A stretch of DNA of 64,000 bases from Macrostomum hystrix (Eukaryota > Platyhelminthes > Macrostomidae), in the NCBI GenBank assembly GCA_950097015.1, contig CATNEN010000035.1, positions 1,242,001 through 1,306,000 of the forward strand, in the 5' to 3' direction. The notes beneath the pieces were generated by a model that was not told the DNA's origin, ran no database searches, and worked only from the letters and a program-made list of their open reading frames with translations. Position numbers and translations under genes: made by a program. Numbering within the stretch: the stretch's first letter is position 1; every line of letters begins with the position of its first letter. Shown here in pieces: positions 30,058 through 40,736 of this stretch.

Positions 30058-33000
30058 TTAGCTGTTGGTCTCGTCCACAAGGCGGTGCCATCTGCAGATC
30101 TGGTCCCCGCTAGCCTCGATCATGTCCTGCCAGTGGCTGCACTCTTCATCACCCTGACCGCCGCGACCTTCGTCAAAGAACGGTTGGTTGTTATTCAAAC
30201 GCTATTAGAAGAGAATTAGCGGCATGTGATTTCGGTTTCTGCAACTGAATAGCCCAGCTTATTACCAAGTGCGAAGGCCCCGATCAAAAGTCGCCGCTTC
30301 ATGGCTTTCTTGGCCCAGACGCCAACCTTCAGAGTGACGCCTGCCAGCTGGGACTTGTTGATGGGATAGACAAAGTTCTCCTTCCACATTGGATTCGGGT
30401 TGCAGGCGTAGGCTGGTGTTCGAGATTTGTACAGCACGCGACCGTCAGCTGCGACCACAGACAGCTTCACGAATGTGTCTGCGTGCAGATGGGGAGAGGT
30501 GAGGTTAGGGTGAAGTGGGACAGGAGGGAGAGTAGGGGGTAGGCGGGAGAGAGGGTAGGAAAGGAGGAGAGGGTAGGAAAGGAGAAGAGGGTAGGAAAGT
30601 AGAAGAGGGTAGGAAAGGAGAAGAGGGTAGGAAAGGAGGAGAGGGTAGGAAAGGAGAAGAGGGTAGGAAAGGAGAAGAGGGTAGGAAAGGAGAAGAGGGT
30701 AGGAAAGGAGGAGAGGGTAGGAAAGGAGAAGAGGGTAGGAAAGGAGAAGAGGGTAGGAAAGGAGAAGAGGGTAGGAAAGGAGAAGAGGGTAGGAAAAGAG
30801 GAGAGAGTAGGAAAGTAGGAGAGGGTAGGAAAGGAGGAGAGGGTAGGAAAAGAGGAGAGGGTAGGAAAGGAGGAGAGTGTAGGAAAGGAGAAGAGGGTAG
30901 GAAAGTAGGAGAGGGTAGGAAAAGAGGAGAGAGTAGGAAAGTAGGAGAGGGTAGGAAAGGAGGAGAGGGTAGGAAAAGAGGAGAGGGTAGGAAAGGAGAA
31001 GAGGGTAGGAAAGGAGAAGAGGGTAGGAAAGGAGAAGAGGGTAGGAAAGGAGAAGAGGGTAGGAAAGGAGAAGAGGGTAGGAAAGTAGGAGAGGGTAGGA
31101 AAGGAGAAGAGGGTAGGAAAGGAGAAGAGGGTAGGAAAGTAGGAGAGGGTAGGAAAGGTCTAGAGATCTAGATCTAGAGGAAGAAAGAGAGTGGGAGGGA
31201 GAGGTGAGGATAGGGGGAAATGAGCGAATGGGATGTCTGCTTGCAGATCGTAGATAGTGACGGGGCATGCTATAAATTTTCTAGTAGAAAATATACGAGC
31301 GTAGCTGGAAAGATCAGGAAGTTTTAAATCTTGTCAATTCAACAGAATTGATTTTATATTACGCTAGAAGTGTCTCGCCAAAGCTAGCCGAACGTTTAAT
31401 ATACTACACTCGAGCTCAGTTCTGATCATGACGGGACCTAATTTCGGGAATCTGTCTAGAAGGAATACGACTGCGCTGTGTTACCCTTCCCCTGATTTTT
31501 TAATGGGGAACTTTTAATTCACTCGTTTTTTGCATAATGGGGGCACTTCGAGATGAGGGCTTTAAAAGAGTGATAGAGAAACCATTAGATATCGACTTAG
31601 GAGCAGAAAATATCGTTTAGTAAAAATCATGGGAATGCTAACTTAGAGATCAACTAGAAATTAAGAGCGTGGGAATGAAAGTTAAGGAAAAAGATTTGGT
31701 CCCTAAAGTTCTTCAGTTTTTTTAGGATTAGAAAGAGAATTGGGAGAATGTGATCTAAAATGATTAGGAGAAAGGGATCTAGAGCAGTGGAAGAATGGGA
31801 TCTAGAGCAGTGGGAGAATGGGATCTAGAGCAGTGGGAGAATGGGATCTAGAGCAGTGGGAGAATGGGATCTAGAGCAGTGGGAGAATGGGATCTAGAGC
31901 AGTGGGAGAATGGGATCTAGAGCAGTGGGAGATTGGGATCTAGAGCAGTGGGAGAATGGGATCTAGAGCAGTGGGAGAATGGGATCTAGAGCAGTGGGAG
32001 AATGGGATCTAGAGCAGTGGGAGAATGGAATCTAGAGCAGTGGAAGATTGGGATCTAGAGCAGTGGAAGGATGGGATCTAGAGCAGTGGGAGAATGGGAT
32101 CTAGAGCAGTGGAAGGATGGGATCTAGAGCAGTGGGAGAATGGGATCTAGAGCAGTGGGAAAATGGGATCTAGAGCAGTGGGAGAATGGGATCTAGAGCA
32201 GTGGGAGAATGGGATCTAGAGCAGTGGGAGAATGGGATCTAGAGCAGTCGGAGAATGGGATCTAGAGCAGTGGGAGAATGGGATCTAGAGCAGTGGGAGA
32301 ATGGGATCTAGAGCAGTGGGAGAATGGGATCTAGAGCAGTGGGAGAATGGGATCTAGAGCAGTGGGAGAATGGGATCTAGAGCAGTGGAAGAATGGGATC
32401 TAGAGCAGTGGGAGAATGGGATCTAGAGCAGTGGGAGAATGGGATCTAGAGCAGTGGGAGAATGGGATCTAGAGCAGTCGGAGAATGGGATCTAGAGCAG
32501 TGGGAGAATGGGATCTAGAGCAGTGGGAGAATGGGATCTAGAGCAGTGGGAGAATGGGATCTAGAGCAGTGGGAGAATGGGATCTAGAGCAGTGGGAGAA
32601 TGGGATCTAGAGCAGTGGAAGAATGGGATCTAGAGCAGTGGAAGAATGGGATCTAGAGCAGTGGGAGAATGGGATCTAGAGCAATGGGAGAATGGGATCT
32701 AGAGCAGTGGGAAAATGGAATCTAGAGCAGTGGGAGAATGGGATCTAGAGCAGTGGGAGAATGGGATCTAGAGCAGTGGGAAAATGGAATCTAGAGCAGT
32801 GGGAGAATGGGATCTAGAGCAGTGGGAGAATGGGATCTAGAGCAGTGGGAGAATGGGATCTAGAGCAGTGGGAAAATGGAATCTAGAGCAGTGGGAGAAT
32901 GGGATCTAGAGCAGTTGGAGAATGGGATCTAGAGCAGTGGGAGAATGGGATCTAGAGCAGTGGGAGAATGGGATCTAGAGCAGTGGGAGAATGGGATCTA

Positions 33001-36000
33001 GAGCAGTGGGAGAATGGGATCTAGAGCAGTGGGAGAATGGGATCTAGAGCAGTGGGAGAACGGGATCTAGAGCAGTGGGAGAACGGGATCTAGAGCAGTG
33101 GGAGAACGGGATCTAGAGCAGTGGAAGAATGGGATCTAGAGCAGTGGGAGAATGGGATCTAGAGCAGTGGGAGAATGGGATCTAGAGCAGTGGGAGAATG
33201 GGATCTAGAGCAGTGGGAGAATGGGATCTAGAGCAGTGGGAGAATGGGATCTAGAGCAGTGGGAGAATGGGATCTAGAGCAGTGGGAGAATGGGATCTAG
33301 AGCAGTGGAAGAATGGGATCTAGAGCAGTGGGAGAATGGGATCTAGAGCAGTGGAAGAATGGGATCTAGAGCAGTGGAAGAATGGGATCTAGAGCAGTGG
33401 GAGAATGGGATCTAGAGCAGTGGGAGAATGGGATCTAGAGCAGTGGGAGAATGGGATCTAGAGCAGTGGGAGAATGGGATCTAGAGCAGTGGAAGAATGG
33501 GATCTAGAGCAGTGGGAGAATGGGATCTAGAGCAGTGGGAGAATGGGATCTAGAGCAGTGGGAGAATGGGATCTAGAGCAGTGGAAGAATGGGATCTAGA
33601 GGGAAACAAGAAAACGGGCTTGCCTGGCGCCCTGGACATGGTGGGTAGGCGGAACGCGCTACCCTTGATGACCTCAGCCAGCAGTTGTCCAGTGTTGGCG
33701 CTGTAGGCCAGGCCAAGGAACAGCTCCGGCTGGCTGCTGACGCCCAGGGCGCCACCGGCGACCTGATTGCTGCTGCAGGTCTCCGAGTAGCCGGTGTCCG
33801 AGCCCTGGCGTGAGAATTGCATTTGCTAATTTTGGAACAATCAGGAACCAGAAAAAAAGTGGAATAGAACTGAGACCTCAGGTAAAAGAGCAAGGACTTT
33901 TTATTCTAGAACTACGACTTCAGGAGTCCTGAAGTACGACTTCATGGGGTCCAGAACTATGACTTCAGGAGTCCAGAACTACGACTTCAGGAGTCCAGAA
34001 CTACGACTTCAGGAGTCCAGAACTACGACTTCAGGAGTCCAGAACTATGACTTCAGGAGTCCAGAACTACGACTTCAGGAGTCCAGAACTACGACTTCAG
34101 GAGTCCAGAACTACGACTTCAGGAGTCCAGAACTATGACTTCAGGAGTCCAGAACTACGACTTCAGGAGTCCAGAACTACGACTTCAGGAGTCCAGAACT
34201 ACGACTTCAGGAGTCCAGAACTACGACTTCAGGAGTCCAGAACTACGACTTCAGGAGTCCAGAACTAAGACTTCAGGAGTCCTGAAGTAAAATTTCAGTA
34301 GTCCAGAACTAAGACTTCAGGAGTCCGTAACTACGACTTCAGGAGTCCAGAACTACGACTTCAGGAGTCCAGAACTAAGACTTCAGGAGTCCAGAACTAA
34401 GACTTCAGGAGTCCGTAACTACGACTTCAGGAGTCCAGAACTACGACTTCAGGAGTCCAGAACTAAGACTTCAGGAGTCCTGAACTAAGACTTCAGGAGT
34501 CCAGAACTATGACTTTAGGATTTCAATAGATAAACTTCAACACGATTTCAGCTCAAAAGTGGACTCAGTGGTGTTGAGTCGAATCTATTGGAAAGATTTT
34601 TACCTGCGAAGTGTCATCGGAATCAGCATCAGTGGCGGCATGCTCAAGTCCGGATTGCTGCATACTCAGAAATGTAACAAAGCCTTGCTTAGCTAGGGAA
34701 CAGGTGTAGCTACTGCATCTGCTCACTAGTCATTTAAATGTTCATTTAAGCCAGACATGTTTGCATAGGCACTCAGCCATATTATACTCAGTGAACTGGG
34801 GTGCCTAACCACCATTAGGACAGAGGGTCCCATTCCCTTCTCGTCTCTCTCTCTCTCTTTCCAGCGCCTCCCATCCCCCTGCCCACCTCGCAGCAGCCGA
34901 TGGGTGAGGGGAGGGTGAGGGGAGAGAGTTGCGGCGCAGTACATTTAAGCCATTCAGGCCAGCGGTCGCCGGGGAGGGCGGGTTTTTTGGTTGGGAGAGT
35001 AACCGTGTGAGTAGGATTGAGCTGAGTCGGCTGAAGCGGCATTTCTTGTTGCGTAAAGCACCCTTAAAAATAGCCGGTTGCAAGCGGTACCCATCATAGG
35101 GAGGGGTGCTAGAATTTCCGGATTTAAATGATGGCTTGTCGGACGGAGAGTGAGAGTGGCTGGAGACTTGTGCAGCTATCGAACTGCACTTTTGCCAACA
35201 CAGCGGTGGTTCCTGAATGATTTAAAGCTGTCATACCTGCTTAGTCATTTCTTTAAATAACTAAATAGTGTATGGCACAGGACTTCCACTTCTCCATCTC
35301 TGTCGTTTTAGATTGGGATAAAAAAGTACTAAGACGAACTTCAGATACCCCCATGGGGCGAGGGAAGGGCGAGGCGAATGAATTGGACGGAGAAGAAATA
35401 TGCTTTGGGGCACTGACGGAGGTTGCCGGCTGTTCGCATCGAGGTTACTCCACTTGGAATGAGAGTGAAATGGAAGGAAAAATATAACTCACTACTCACC
35501 GAATCCAAACTTGCCGAATCTTAAGATTTCCTAACCCTAAACTTTCCTAGCCCTCAACTTTCCTAGCCCTCAACTTTCCTAGCCCTAAACTTTCCTAACC
35601 CTCAACTTTCCTAACCCTCAACTTTCCTAGCCCTCAACTTTCCTAACCCTCAACTTTCCTAGCCCTCAACTTTCCTAGCCCTCAACTTTCCTAACCCTCA
35701 ACTTTCCTAGCCCTCAACTTTCCTAACCCTCAACTTTCCTAACCCTCAACTTTCATAGCCCTAAACTTTCCTAACCCTAACCCTAAACTTTCCTAGCCCT
35801 AAACTTTCCTAACCCTCAACTTTCCTATCCCTCAACTTTCCTAACCCTAACCCTAAACTTTCCTAACCCTCAACTTTCCTAGCCCTCAACTTTCCTAACC
35901 CTCAACTTTCCTAACCCTCAACTTTCCTAGCCCTCAACTTTCCTAACCCTAACCCTAAACTTTCCTAGCCATAAACTTTCCTAACCCTAACCCTCAACTT

Positions 36001-39000
36001 TCCTAGCCCTAAACTTTCCTAACCCTCAACTTTCCTAGCCCTCAACTTTCCTAACCCTAACCCTAAACTTTCCTAGCCCTAAACTTTCCTAACCCTAACC
36101 CTCAACTTTCCTAGCCCTCAACTTTCCTAGCCCTCAACTTTCATAGCCCTCAACTTTCCTAGCCCTCAACTTTCCTAACCCTCAACTTTCCTAGCCCTCA
36201 ACTTTCCTAACCCTAAACTTTCCTAGCCCTCAACTTTCCTAGCCCTAAACTTTCCTAGCCCTCAACTTTCCTAACCCTCAACTTTCCTAGCCCTCAACTT
36301 TCCTAGCCCTAAACTTTCTTAGCCCTCAACTTTCCTAGCCCTCAACTTTCCTAACCCTAACCCTAAACTTTCCTAGCCCTCAACTTTCCTAACCCTCAAC
36401 TTTCCTAGCCCTCAACTTTCTAAAGCCCCCAAAAACCCTCCTAGCCCTAGCCCTCAACTTTCATAGCCCTAAACTTTCCTAACCCTCAACTTTCCTAGCC
36501 CTCAACTTTCCTAACCCTAAACTTTCCTAGCCCTCAACTTTCCTAGCCCTAAACTTTCCTAGCCCTAAACTTTCCTAACCCTCAACTTTCCTAGCCCTCA
36601 ACTTTCCTAACCCTAACCCTAAACTTTCCTAGCCCTAAACTATCCAAAGCCTAAACTGTCCTAACCCTAAACTATCCAAAGCCTAAACTATCCTAACCCT
36701 AAACTATCCAAACCCTAAACTGTCCTAACCCTAAACTATCCAAAGCCTAAACTATCCTAACCCTAAACTATCCTAACCCGAAACTATCCTAACCCTAAAC
36801 TATCCTAACCCTAAACTATCCAAAGCCTAAACTGTCCTAACCCTAAACTATCCTAACCCTAAACTATCGTAACCCTAAACTATCCAAATCCTAAATTTCC
36901 AAACCCTCTACTTCACAAATCCGAATACAAACCCTAAACTTCATAAAACTTAATTAAACTAAATTGGTTTCCGTCAGTGGTTGGAAAAGTGCAGGCCAAA
37001 GTCCAGGTGGATTCCCGCACGCAGGGCCCATGCTGGCGAATATATTTTCTCTCTCTATAAACAAAAACTTATCTTCCTTTATCATATTAAGTTTGGAAAA
37101 ATATAATTAAAGGTAGACAGACAGACAAGTCAGGCAGTGGGCCCCAAGGATTTGTAAACACCAGCTAAGCGTGGATGAGATGGAAAGTAAAACAAAATAT
37201 TAAATTAGTTTTTGTTCAGCCATCACGCAAAAGCTTAAAACTTTTCCCACAGAAGTGTAATGAAAAAATTCGATTTTGACTACTGGTAGTAGGGTGTTGG
37301 TGCGGGAAGCTTTTTCTAAATGACAAACTGCAAAAATTGCATCCTTGAGCAAGACACTTGATTTCCTAGTGCTTGAGTTCACCCAGGTGAGATAGAAATT
37401 TCGGTGGACTATAGATGGACTATAGATGGACGCTGTAACGATGCCAATTATTTACTTTACCCTTGCGCGTGACTTCTGGGCTCAATTATGCTCTAATTTA
37501 GGTAAATAATGCGAGTGCAGCTTCATATCGGCCAATAGGAGGGGAGAGGGTAAGGGGGCCTCTCGCACCAAGGTCCCCGAGCTCGATTCCGCAGCGAAGT
37601 CACATTCATTTGGGGCGTAGCCGCGGAGAGAAGGCTTTGGGGCTTGTCGTGCAATTTACGCTCTTGAGGGCCAACCTTCGACACAGTGGCAGTGTACACT
37701 GTCTGACGATGAGAAAGTCAGGGCAGATGTACACACCTGTGTGAGCGTATGCCTGCGTACGGTATCGTGTGCGCGTGCCCAGGAGTCAGCGGAATGGGCT
37801 GAGTTGCCTCCACACTGGCTGCGGTTCTAGTGTCACTCAAATTTCTACCTGTAGCCAATTTTTCTGCTGAAGCTCATCGTCAGCCCGAGCTGGGACCTTG
37901 TGGTGATGCGACAGTCAAACTAGGTCGATGATTGTCACTTACTTTCAAGCGGCAAGCTGGGGGGTAGCCACTGCAGCAGCATCGAGTTGCCAGGTTCAGC
38001 ACCAGTGGTGATTCCCCTGCTGCAGCCTCGGCCAGAGATGCCAGGGGCACCTCTTGTTCGCCAATCAGAACCAGCTGATCGCAGCGTTGCCGCAGACGGC
38101 TGCTGGCGCCTTCGACGCAGGCGCGTCGACTGGCGTACACGCGCAGTCGGAGCTGCCGATCTGTGCCGCCCAACCGGCTGAACACGAATTCAAGCTCGAC
38201 AGACTCTCGACCGAATCGTTGAAGGCTGTCCAAATTGACCCTGGCCCGACGGCGAAGCCGCTTTGCCGGCAGAATGACCAGCGACAACTCGGCCGTGGCC
38301 CAGCTGCGGCAGCGCTCAGTCAGGACAGGCTTCAGCTGCAGCAAAGTGTGCAACTGGCGTCTGCTTGGGTCGTATGTGAGACGAGCTTCTACAACGCTTG
38401 GGCTTGGCGCAATGTCCTGCTCAGCAGGTTTCGATGGCGATTCCTGTTAACAGTAGAAAGACCATTCGGGGAATTTCAAATGCCCACATTTTTTCAGTAG
38501 CTCTCGCCATGAAAATCCAGAAAACGGGCAACAATTTCCCGCTCTATCCGATGAAACAACTTCCAGAATAACAAAACACCGGCATCGTCGGGGTGTCTGG
38601 TGGCAAAAACCACCAATATAGGCAAACTATTTTTGCTCACAACATTTTTCAAGAAATAATCATGTCGGCTACTATGGTTGACTATATTATGTTTTATATA
38701 TAGTTAATTTATACACTTTTAAACCGATATGGATTCGCCAAAGCGGGTTTTACAGAGCAATTATAATTAGAAGAGTTATTAATAATTTAAAGTTAATTAG
38801 TCGCAGCTCGACATTTTCTAATGTGAATTCGCTGAAATGCTTCTTCTCTGCGCTTTGTCGATTCGGAAACTGTATTTTTGAGTTCAGAATATGTCGCAGA
38901 ACTAGACTATTTTCTTTCAAAGGAAAAAGACGGCTTTGCAACTGTTAAAGTAGAAAGCCACGGGAGTTTTTATGATGCCCAAATTTTTCTTTTTATCTGT

Positions 39001-40491
39001 GTCTCCTAAAACAACCAAGTAATCGGCATGAAAGTCTAGAAAATGGGCTAAACTTTTCCGCTCGTATGGATGAAACAACTTCCAGAGTCGCAAAGCATCT
39101 GTGCAGTCTAAATATTTCAAGATTTTCGTCGGGCAAAAAAACTACCAATATTTGCATAATTTTCTGCAACAAAAAATTCATCTCGTAACAATGTTGCGAT
39201 TAATTTTTTCTCATATTGTTTTGGTGCTCTAAATATTGTGTGGCTTTACAGAGATACTCAACTTATCGAGTATCAGGTACGAGTACAACCAAAAAGGGAT
39301 ACATTCACTGGGCCTGGATTGGTATGAAAATGGAGCACATTTAAAGTATTTTTTGTACCAATTGAAATGCAAGGCTTCCTGAAACCTTACAACATTGCTC
39401 CCGACTTCAGTGCACTCTTCGACCTCAACCGAGGGCTCTTGAATGTCCTCATCTCCTGCCGGAAGCGGCAACTCGGGCGGTTGCGAAAGCAAGTTTGGCG
39501 ACGCTAGAGTCGGTCGCCTGAAGGCTACAAATCCGTCGTTGCAGTCGTTGCGTTTAGATAAAATTCCAGAGAATCCTGGGATGAGGTTCAGGGGGAATCA
39601 GCGTGCCGTGCAGCTTCTATGCTTCTACGAGCCAGGATAAAAGCTTATACGAGCGTAGCAGTGCAAGCAAGTCGAATGGGTTAAAAAAGTTTAGTGGATC
39701 CGTGACTGACCGGAATTCAGGTTCCAAGGTTGCTGCGCTGGCTCTTGGTCGCTCAGATTCTCGTTGGACTCTGCCGGACGGCCTCGACCACCGTAGCAGC
39801 AGGTGACGAGGCCGCGAACGCTGAACTCGTTGAGAGCGAACATCTGGCCGCTGCTCAGTCTGAGGACATCGATTTAGAAAGCTTGATAACAAGGGCCGTG
39901 CACACCTGGCTCAGCCAATCCAGAACAGCCTCTGAAATACCGGGTTCTTACTCCCTGATCAATTCCAATCAGACATTTATTCGGCTCGTTTTGATTCGCG
40001 TTTCTAGTCTTCATTGGCTCAGTGAGATTTCATTGGTTCAGTGAGATTTCATTGGCTCAGTGAGATTTCATTGGCTCAGTGAGATTTCATTGGCTCAGTG
40101 AGATTTCATTGGCTCAGTGACATTGGCTCAGTGAGATTTCATTGGCTCAGTGAGATTTCATTGGCTCAGTGGGATTTCATTGGCTCAGTGAGATTTCATT
40201 GGCTCAGTGGGATTTCATTGGTTCAGTGGGATTTCATTGGCTCAGTGAGATTTCATTGGCTTGACCAATCGTTATTAAATTACTTCCAGTTTTTTTACTC
40301 GAATTCTATAGTTTGTCCTAAAATCTGCTAGTTTCATGAAAAATTACCTTGATTATGAAACAGAACGTAATCATTGCAAGTACACCGATGCACACAGACT
40401 GGCTTAAAAGTACACTATGATATTCCTTACTGTACGACTCAGATTGAAAGATAAATCTAGATTCTGCATAAACCGTCGGACAGGTTCTCAT
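30058..40491 (-). CDS. SYT14: Synaptotagmin-14/16 homologue, complete
   Basis: Membrane-anchored tandem-C2 protein of about 489 residues, of the calcium-independent SYT14/16 type. Exons in gene order: 40348-40491, 39711-39843, 39391-39524, 37943-38443, 34604-34657, 33624-33804, 30266-30478, 30058-30167; all phases match and the sum divides by three. Exon 1 ends in a transmembrane helix (SVCIGVLAMITFCFIIK). C2A lies in the 501-bp exon (LSLVILPAKRLRRRARV; LVLIGEQEVPL). C2B has LFLGLAYSANTGQLLAEVIKG, NPNPMWKENFVYP, MKRRLLIGAFALG, and a last exon with ECSHWQDM and QICRWHRL, which match vertebrate SYT14/16 in order and spacing. The aspartates that bind calcium in classical synaptotagmins are absent, as in SYT14. 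Intron 6 uses a GC donor (CCAG|gcaagc). The introns hold five minisatellites. The exon 2 acceptor is the weakest point. SYT14 and SYT16 cannot be separated here. Confidence 0.9.
30540..31160. repeat. 18-bp purine-strand minisatellite, about 34 units, in SYT14 intron 6
   Basis: The unit is gggtaggaaaggagaaga with A/G variants. Nearly all purines lie on the plus strand. The length is a multiple of three, so the minus strand shows a long spurious LLLSYP ORF that runs into a true C2B exon. Confidence 0.97.
31161..31765. other. SYT14 intron 6, unique part
   Basis: Sequence between two minisatellites in the same intron. Nothing recognised. Confidence 0.4.
31766..33600. repeat. 23-bp minisatellite, about 79 units, in SYT14 intron 6
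   Basis: The unit contains gggatctagagcagtgggag followed by aat. The array is very homogeneous, with gtggaag, gtcggag and acggg variants. Each unit carries GATC and the palindrome TCTAGA. The array stops only 24 bp before the GC splice donor at 33623. Confidence 0.97.
33905..34510. repeat. 22-bp minisatellite, about 27 units, in SYT14 intron 5
   Basis: The unit is cttcaggagtccagaactac plus ga. Degenerate units with ctgaagta and ccgtaact lie toward both ends, so the centre is the youngest part. Confidence 0.97.
34658..35524. other. SYT14 intron 4, GC-rich part
   Basis: A GC-rich block at about 34800-35030 with gagggg and ctctctct tracts interrupts the intron. No ORF is supported. It could be a regulatory island or an old insert. 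Confidence 0.3.
35525..36899. repeat. Telomere-like 16-bp minisatellite in SYT14 intron 4
   Basis: The unit is ccctcaactttcctag with taaccc/tagccc variants. True (CCCTAA)2 doublets occur repeatedly (aaccctaaccctaaac near 35775, 35845, 35950, 36355). From about 36640 the unit changes to actatcc/actgtcc plus aaccctaa. It degrades at both ends. Confidence 0.95.
36900..37324. other. SYT14 intron 4, unique part
   Basis: A/T-rich intron sequence without a recognisable feature. Confidence 0.4.
37325..37445 (+). mobile_element. SINE family A fragment, in SYT14 intron 4
   Basis: Contains the core tccttgagcaagacacttg, followed by gcttgagttcacccagg, as in the full copy at 18885. The tRNA head is missing. 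Confidence 0.6.
37535..37850 (+). mobile_element. SINE family B copy, in SYT14 intron 4
   Basis: Head lost before gcctctcgcaccaagg. The body has tagccgcggagagaaggc and gagggccaaccttcg, and the tail cctgtgtgagcgtatgcc. It closely matches the copy at 20950. It is antisense to the host gene. Confidence 0.8.
38446..38762. repeat. Dispersed repeat X, copy 2, in SYT14 intron 3
   Basis: Begins taacagtagaaagacc, runs through cccgctctatccgatgaaac, and ends gattcgccaaagcggg. Read in the direction of the gene, its last bases (ctactgttaacag) are the splice acceptor of the C2A exon at 38443. Confidence 0.8.
38941..39255. repeat. Dispersed repeat X, copy 3, in SYT14 intron 3
   Basis: A more diverged copy: gttaaagtagaaagccacgg, then ggatgaaacaacttccag, ending near gctttacagag. 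It has the same orientation as copy 2, about 180 bp away. Confidence 0.7.
40008..40262. repeat. 19-bp minisatellite, about 13 units, in SYT14 intron 1
   Basis: The unit is gagatttcattggctcagt, with ggttcag and gtgggat variants. Every unit contains ATTGG, the reverse of CCAAT. The array lies about 85 bp downstream (in gene direction) of the first exon. Confidence 0.95.
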
Positions 40492-40736
40492 AAAATATTT
40501 CAGGGCTTGAGAATGTGATAAATCTTCGCGGAATTAATTGCATTGACACCGAGGCACAGAGACCCAGCAGTGACCGCTGGAGTCACTGATTGCGGGATAA
40601 ACATAATAAGAGAGACTGCGACAGCTATATTGCTTTTTCTTAGGTCCGTGTGAAAACAAAAAAAATGCCTTAGGCCAAACTCAAACAGAGACCTGCTGTT
40701 CCCGTGTGGCACTCGACTCAGCACATTCACACGGCC
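40492..40736. promoter_or_regulatory. Upstream region of SYT14
   Basis: Short unique stretch between the start codon of SYT14 (40491, minus strand) and the 38-bp minisatellite. It should contain the 5' UTR and perhaps the core promoter. No motif was assigned. Confidence 0.35.

Noticed and set aside
30480-31268. Long minus-strand ORF with LLLSYP repeats fused to a C2 domain
   Set aside because: The repeat part is an 18-bp intronic minisatellite that keeps every frame open. The C2B exon begins at a clear acceptor (gcacgcag) at 30478.
39730-40044. Plus-strand ORF beginning with a hydrophobic, signal-peptide-like stretch
   Set aside because: It starts at TTG, has a stop shortly upstream in frame, and runs antisense to SYT14 exon 2 (39711-39843), whose splice phases fit the rest of the gene.
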